Below, piece after piece: positions 58,509-64,000 of a DNA stretch of 64,000 nt. Within the stretch, counting starts at the first letter, position 1; each line of letters opens with the position of its first letter. The translations under genes and the position numbers were made by a program. Under the pieces are notes generated by a model, which did no database searches, was not told the DNA's origin, and was given only the letters and a program-made list of their open reading frames with translations. The stretch is from Eutypa lata (taxonomy: Eukaryota; Ascomycota; Sordariomycetes; Xylariales; Diatrypaceae): assembly GCA_022661535.1 (NCBI GenBank), contig JAKULF010000004.1:4154001-4218000 (forward strand), in the 5' to 3' direction.

Positions 58509-59881
58509 TTAAAAGTGCCCTTCGACTTCAAGAGGTGTGTATACTTCTTCCAAGTACTTCTCTTCGGCCACAGTCAGCTCTTTACCCAGAGCTGAGAGTG
58601 CTTCGTCGATCCTCTCAACGCTGCTGAAGCCAATAATAGGACTGGCCACCCGCTTCATTGTCCAAGCCAAAGCCACTTGACTCATAGTCCAACCTTTCTG
58701 CTTGGCCAACTCCTCTACTCGGTTGATTATTTCCACAGCCTCGGGACGAGTGGTAGATGGATCCCCAGCACCGCCGGCGGAGCGTGCAGTAGTTCCACGG
58801 GCTTTGAGAGGCCTCGCCAGTTGACCTTGTGCGAGTGGACCCCACTACTCCGTCTTATTAGTCTCGGTGAGAAAGCGAATACAATCCTAAGCATCGAGAC
58901 TTACAGGTACAATGGCTACGCCAGTGGCATTGCAAAATTTATTCATCTCTCGTTCCTCTTCGCGGTACAGGAGGCTGTAGTGATTCTGTTTGTACCCGAG
59001 AGCGTCAGGGGCTAATGCTGGAGACTTTTATATATAACACCAGTTGACTCATCTCCTTGGCATGGACTTACTTGCATTGCAATGAACTTCGTCCAGCCGT
59101 TCCTCTCCGCACAGAATTGCATCATGGCGAATTGGTAAGTCCACATAGAGCTCGCTCCAATGTACCTTATCTTGCCACATCGGATCAGGTCATCGAGAGC
59201 TTGCATTGTCTCCTCGATCGGAGTGTACGGATCGAAGCGGTGGATCCAGAACACATCGATGTAGTCTGTCCCGAGTCGTTTCAGGGACGCATCGACTGCG
59301 GTGAAGAGAGCAGTTCTTGAAAGATCTGCTCAAATTAATACTACGCATATAACTTTTGAACTAATACCAAAGAAAACCATAAACAAACCAAACTGATTCA
59401 CGTAATCTTTGCTTTTCCGCAGCTCACTCAGAATGGGATAGGCGTGGAATTGCTCTTCTCCAACACAACTCCAAGCTTTTGTCATAATCACAAGCTTATG
59501 TCGAGGAAGGCTGTACTCCTTGATCGCTTGAGCGATTACCCGTTCAGAGTCACCGTTTGAATAGATGTTGGCCGTGTCCCACTGTTTAATTTCAGACCAA
59601 ATTGTATGAGGACTGTAGTTTCAACGGAGGGGGAGGGAGAGAAGAAAAGAGGACGAAGAATTCAAGAGATCACTTACGGTATTGACTCCACGATCGTAAG
59701 CAGCCTTTAATAACGGTAATGCTTTCTCCGGTCCAATCACCCAATCCGCCCATTCCGGATTTCCTATACTCATACAACCCACAATCGGAACTGATACTCG
59801 AAGTCCGCTCTTACCGAGAAGTTTGTACTCAACCTTCGTCTCTTCAAGCGATTTTGCTACACGTACTGGAAGCTGCACCAT
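58509..59881 (-). CDS. Aldo-keto reductase
   Basis: NADPH-dependent reductase of carbonyls (AKR family, versiconal/Yak-type fungal subgroup). Exons complement 59678-59881, 59389-59581, 59072-59325, 58905-58985 and 58509-58844, 355 residues. The catalytic tetrad is visible: Asp and Tyr in [13 protein letters not shown], Lys in LVIMTKAW and His in [23 protein letters not shown] and [12 protein letters not shown] are subfamily marks, and the NADPH-binding end is [17 protein letters not shown]. The third exon begins after CAG 59326-59328, giving [11 protein letters not shown]; an AG two bases upstream would add one residue. Cytosolic, no tag. It stands next to a D-amino-acid oxidase but faces away from it. 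Substrate unknown. Confidence 0.94.
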
Positions 59882-60596
59882 GGTGTCAAGTTGAAAAGAT
59901 GGTACAAGTATAATTATTCGATTATTGTTACGAAGACTCGATGTTGATCTAAAGGGGTGACATATGGATTTCTAGACTAGAATCTAGTAGAGATACAACC
60001 CAGGGTCCGACTACCATGTCCAAAGTATATATCCCCAATAGGGCTTCGAGCACAAATACTACAATAAGCGGCGACGTAAAACCACCCTTTGTTTTGCCAA
60101 CCTAATGTGTCCCTATACAGTGATCGAAACAGAAGACATGCTTAATATGGCGTTAGGTAGTGTGGAACCCTACGATAAGCGCAGGTAGGTCTGCCGATTT
60201 AGGAGAAATCGCAAGACGCAAAGGGGGCCTGGAGCACTCCACCGCACTATCCTCATTGTGGAGATATTGACCAGACTAGTTATTATCACCACAATCCGCC
60301 TGCTCTAGTTACTCTCACATACTACGTAGTAGTGTACGATATCGGACTAGATGATACGATGCCCTGTTCTTGGCAAGAGATACTACCAAGGCTTGACGTG
60401 AACGTGTATCGGACAGGGCAGTTTTCTCACAAAATACCAGTGAGGATCTCTAGGCCGATCATTAATCAGATTTATCTTACCTTACCTTAGGCTGTGTTTG
60501 ATCTAGTGAGTAATTCACTCGCAGGGCTGCTATACTTCGGCGGATATCTCTTGTAGCATCTCGTTTCGCCAAATTTCTGAAATCCATCATACATGC
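59882..60596. other. Divergent promoter region
   Basis: Spacer between the aldo-keto reductase and D-amino-acid oxidase starts. Both promoters must lie here. No gene seen. Confidence 0.5.
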
Positions 60597-61895
60597 ATGA
60601 TGGCTCCGTTGAACTCTAACGACAGCATCGTCATTGTCGGGTGAGTTCCAACTCTCAGCAGTTATATTAACGCATCTAACATATCCGTCGCTTAGAGCCG
60701 GCATTATCGGTCTCGATGTTGCATTGGTTCTCTCGGAGAAAGGCTACGGCCAGTCGATTACTGTAGTAGCGGAGCATTTTCCGGGCGACACGAGTGTGAA
60801 TTACACATCGCCATGGTGAGAAATCTACAGATCCGACGGCGCTGCACATAAACGGGAAGCTTACGTAGCACAGGGCCGGCTGCAACTTCTCGGCCATCTC
60901 CGGCACGGACGCCAATGCCCTGCGTTGGGACCGTTTGGGATATGCTCACCTCTCGAGGCTCGCGTCTGAGTGCCCCGAGGAAGCATACGTGCACTGGACC
61001 CCGGCTACCGAGCTGTGGGATGAGGATGTTCCCCGTGATAAGATCCAGCACATGTCGGAATATTTAAAAGACGTAAGGGGCGGTAGAATCCCGCGCGGTG
61101 CTGAGTATCACTGACCAATCGCAGTTCCGAGTCTTGCCCGAGGCTGAGCTTCCGGAGAGAGTGAAATTCGGCACATCCTTCTCCACTGTGACTGTGAATG
61201 CGCCAGAACATATCAAGTACCTACAACGCAGACTTCGGGATCAGTACGGCGTGCGGTTTGTGCGCGAAAGGCTTCCCAGCATCCAGTCGGCGTACGCGAG
61301 CACATCCACCAAGATCGTCTTCAACTGCACAGGACTCGGCTCTAAGACGCTTCCTGGCGTCGAGGACCCTAAGTGCTACCCTACCAGAGGCCAGGTGGTG
61401 TTGGTTAAGGCCCCTCATGTCCGAACCAACGTGATGCGTCACGGCGCAGACTACGAGACATACGTGATCCCTCGCCCGGGCTCTAACGGCAACGTCATCC
61501 TTGGTGGATACATGCAGAAGAGAGTTAAGTAAGGTTTTAGCAATCCTTAAACCTTCCATAAAATCTCCGCTTATATGAATCTCAGCGATGGCTCTACCTA
61601 CGCTTCGGAGGCCGAATCCATCCTAGCCCGCACGCGGCATCTAAGCTCGGAGCTTCGCCAGCAGGAGCCTGAAGTCTTAGCCGTTTTTGCCGGCCTCCGC
61701 CCCTCCCGTGAAGGAGGCGCACGGGTGGAGAGAGAGGAGATTCTTGTGGGTGAGCAGAGACGGGCGCTAGTACACAACTATGGTGCGGGTGGTACGGGCT
61801 TTCAAGCTGGCTACGGCATGGCTCTCGAGTCCGTGGCGACGGTCGAAGACGTACTGCGCGAAATCGGGCGCAACATACCTCAATCGCGTCTTTAG
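60597..61895 (+). CDS. Peroxisomal D-amino-acid oxidase
   Basis: FAD enzyme that oxidises D-amino acids to 2-oxo acids, ammonia and H2O2, normally in the peroxisome. Exons 60597-60640, 60696-60815, 60874-61072, 61125-61528 and 61586-61895, 358 residues. The Rossmann motif is VIVGAGIIGLDVALVL, then ITVVAEHFPGDTSVNYTSPW, AGCNFSAI and ALRWD, all DAAO hallmarks. The substrate-side block NCTGLGSKTLPGVEDPKCYP and RGQVVLVKAP follows, then YVIPRPGSNGNVILGG, with the arginine of AGLRPSREGGARVE and the final VHNYGAGGTGFQAGYGMA. The chain ends SRL, a good PTS1 peroxisomal signal. Two adjacent ATGs (60597 and 60600) are possible starts. Intron phases agree throughout. A class IV transaminase gene follows in the same direction after 734 bp. 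Confidence 0.95.
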
Positions 61896-62629
61896 AAACT
61901 GCATCTGTTATCTAATGTTGATTACGCGTCGCAGAGGTAATCCGAACATTTTGCCGATGCACCTAGATCCATATTACGTAGATTAAATCGTGGTGAGGTG
62001 AAAAGCTTCTTGAATCAGTATGTTACTGCTTTGATTCTCAGGGACTCCTGAACATGATAACGTTAGTGCTTACGGTTATGAAATGTCCGAAACTTAAGAA
62101 AAAGAAAAGAATCCTGACTAGCCATCTTGAATCCCCATACTACTAAATTTTGATGCTGCATTTGCGAGTCGTAGGGTTGCGTGAGTACCGTTTCCATGCT
62201 ACATAGTTACACACTCTACCCTAAGTCGCCCCTCCCTCTCCCCCCTTTCTTGAGATCTACAAAGTCCTATCCTAGCGTCATCGTTGGAGTTAATGTGCGG
62301 GGTTGTTGTCACCACTATCTTTTCCCTTGTCTTTGCCCAATTAGGAATTACCAGATTAAGGGAAAGTGTGGAATGTGGGGGGGTAATCGAAGCAGCACAA
62401 CCAAGAAGCCTAGAGTAGATACTCGGTAGATATGTACATAGGGAATTCGTCTTCGACCATACTGCTATACTATGCCCATGTTACGTGCGTATGCTTATTA
62501 TTAGACACTGCGAAATCACTGGCCGAATTGGCGAACAGCTACTAACCAACTCTACTCTAATCACCTCCTTGTCATCCCAGAAGTCATCCCATCCCTACTA
62601 CGCGCATCCGAATAAAAAGATTGCCCAGC
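61896..62629. other. Intergenic, transaminase promoter
   Basis: Spacer between the tandem oxidase and transaminase genes. Includes a G-run (GTGGGGGGGT-like, near 62377) and CT-rich leader sequence. No further gene seen. Confidence 0.5.
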
Positions 62630-63637
62630 ATGGCTACCATGGATCAAATCTTCGCGGGCTACCACGCCCGACAGGCTGTTCTAGAAGGCAGTTTCGACAA
62701 GAACCCTTTCGCCAGGGGCATCGCCTGGATCGAGGGAGAGTTCGTGCCGGTCCACGAAGCTCGCATCCCGCTGCTAGACGAGGGCTTCATGCACAGCGAT
62801 CTGACGTACGACGTGCCGTCCGTCTGGGACGGGCGCTTCTTCCGCCTGGACGACCATATGACCCGGCTGGAGGCCAGCTGCGCGAAGATGCGGCTGCAGC
62901 TCCCCCTGCCGCGCGAGGAGGTCAAGAGGATCCTGGTCGAGATGGTCGCCAAGAGCGGCATTCGCGACGCCTTTGTCGAGCTGATCGTGACCCGCGGCAT
63001 GAAGGGCGTGCGGGGCCATACCCCCGGCCAGGTCTTCAAGAACAACCTTTACCTCCTGATCCAGCCCTTCGTCTGGGTCATGGACCCGGAGATGCAGCCC
63101 GGCGGCGGCACCGCCGTCGTGGCGCGGACCGTGCGGCGCATCTCCCCGGGGTCTGTGGACCCGACCGTCAAGAACCTGCAGTGGGGCGACCTCACCCGTG
63201 GTCTCTTCGAGGCCATCGACCGCGGCGCCGTCTATCCCTTCCTGACGGACGGCGACACGAATCTCACCGAGGGGTCGGGCTTTAACATCGTGCTCGTTAA
63301 GGACGGCGTCCTCTACACACCCGACCGTGGCTGTCTGCAGGGTGTCACCCGGAAGAGTGTCATCGATGTAGCTGAAACCTGCGGCCTCACAGTGCGAATG
63401 GAGTACGTGCCGACAGAAATGGCCTATAGCTGCGACGAAATCTTCATGTGTACTACCGCTGGCGGCATAATGCCCATCACCGAGCTCGATGGCAAGCCTG
63501 TGAAGGATGGCAAGGTCGGACCCATCACAAAGAAGATCTGGGACGGCTACTGGGCTATTCACTATGATCCGGCCTACAGCTTCGAGGTTGACTACGCAAC
63601 TGGTACTGCCAAAGGCGTGAACGGCGTGAAGCACTAG
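62630..63637 (+). CDS. Class IV PLP aminotransferase, (R)-selective amine transaminase type
   Basis: Fold-type IV PLP enzyme moving an amino group between D/(R)-configured amines and 2-oxo acids. Single exon, 335 residues. The N-terminal part has [34 protein letters not shown] and [15 protein letters not shown]. The catalytic lysine is in [15 protein letters not shown] (about K181). The PLP-phosphate site region is [20 protein letters not shown], then [13 protein letters not shown] and TTAGGIMPI. Length, motifs and lysine position match fungal (R)-selective omega-transaminases of the Aspergillus type, rather than mitochondrial branched-chain aminotransferases, which are longer. The exact donor is not determinable. 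The ATG at 62630 lies in a good context (CAGCATGGC). Its tandem arrangement with a D-amino-acid oxidase suggests related D-amino-compound metabolism. Confidence 0.92.
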   Translation: MATMDQIFAGYHARQAVLEGSFDKNPFARGIAWIEGEFVPVHEARIPLLDEGFMHSDLTYDVPSVWDGRFFRLDDHMTRLEASCAKMRLQLPLPREEVKRILVEMVAKSGIRDAFVELIVTRGMKGVRGHTPGQVFKNNLYLLIQPFVWVMDPEMQPGGGTAVVARTVRRISPGSVDPTVKNLQWGDLTRGLFEAIDRGAVYPFLTDGDTNLTEGSGFNIVLVKDGVLYTPDRGCLQGVTRKSVIDVAETCGLTVRMEYVPTEMAYSCDEIFMCTTAGGIMPITELDGKPVKDGKVGPITKKIWDGYWAIHYDPAYSFEVDYATGTAKGVNGVKH

Positions 63638-64000
63638 TCTGGGATATTAGGAGATGTTTTGTCGCTCGTACGTATATAGGTCGCAACGATGCAAGTTACA
63701 ATTTCAATGGTAGTTAAGATCAAGGTGCTTTTCGAGATACTTCCTTTGCAATTAGCCAAATATAATGTCAACCTTCCTCCATATCATCAATATCTCCAGA
63801 AAATTTGCAAACCATTCAAGAGACTGCCTTAGAAATCGTTTGTAAAATAAGATATAATGTTATTATCCTATGAAAGCACGATCAGATTAGGCCGATTAGT
63901 TGCTAACTCCCTTTCCCCCGTTCCCCAGGTTTGATACCCCATCACCCTCATTACCACTAATAACCCCATCAAATCGAGGACCGACCACCCAAAATGGCTC
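63638..64000. other. Intergenic, possible next gene start
   Basis: AT-rich spacer. At the very edge an ATG at 63994-63996 sits in a strong start context (CCAAAATGGCTC), so a plus-strand gene may begin here. The window ends after it, so nothing can be said about a product. Confidence 0.3.

Noticed and set aside
62774..63634. Long minus-strand frame, and a 266-codon plus-strand frame at 62485-63285
   Set aside because: Both are shadows of the class IV transaminase, which carries the catalytic lysine and all family motifs.

Overview
The window is nuclear DNA of a filamentous ascomycete (Pezizomycotina). Genes carry short GT-AG introns of about 40-160 bp, coding exons are GC-rich and spacers AT-rich. 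The gene content is typically fungal: GLEYA adhesin, PTH11/SAT4-type rhodopsin-domain protein, fungal-trans-2 regulator, MZM1, zuotin, SLT11. I could not place the species. No tRNA, rRNA or CRISPR array was recognised. Exon models were built by hand from frame, splice sites and family conservation, and the summed exon lengths keep frame in each intact model.

Layout. 1-6.7 kb: a frameshifted DUF4238-like gene, weak coding relics, an aldehyde dehydrogenase and a frameshifted small secreted-protein relic. 6.7-7.8 kb: a stand-alone class I terpene cyclase of the fusicoccadiene-synthase cyclase type, followed by a 5.2 kb gene desert with an LTR-like stretch. 13-20.6 kb: a PTR2 peptide transporter, a GLEYA adhesin and a secreted M14 carboxypeptidase. 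22.5-29.1 kb: a fungal zinc-finger-like protein with an in-frame stop, a rhodopsin-domain membrane protein and an acetoacetate-decarboxylase-like protein. 31.2 kb: an eight-cysteine small secreted protein. 32.5-36.5 kb: a housekeeping block (SLT11, MZM1, zuotin), with MZM1 and zuotin divergent. 38.5-46.9 kb: an F-box-like protein, a sulfotransferase-like protein and a sterol-glucosyltransferase-like GT1 enzyme with an in-frame TAG. 47.5-53.5 kb: a four-helix membrane protein with an in-frame TAG, a secreted BBE-type flavin oxidase with a GC-AG intron, and a DUF4804 protein. 54-63.6 kb: a glutathione S-transferase, a zinc-cluster-less fungal transcription factor, an aldo-keto reductase, a peroxisomal D-amino-acid oxidase and a class IV (R)-selective-type transaminase.

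Functional links (inferred). The D-amino-acid oxidase and the class IV transaminase are tandem, and both could act on D/(R)-configured amino compounds. The terpene cyclase and the aldehyde dehydrogenase are neighbours and could form a minimal pathway. The secreted carboxypeptidase and the peptide transporter would suit extracellular peptide use. The most unusual signal is three separate genes (24.07, 44.59 and 47.96 kb) that are intact except for one in-frame stop, with family-like sequence continuing in the same frame afterwards. This fits C-to-T nonsense mutation (for example RIP leakage) or stop-codon readthrough.
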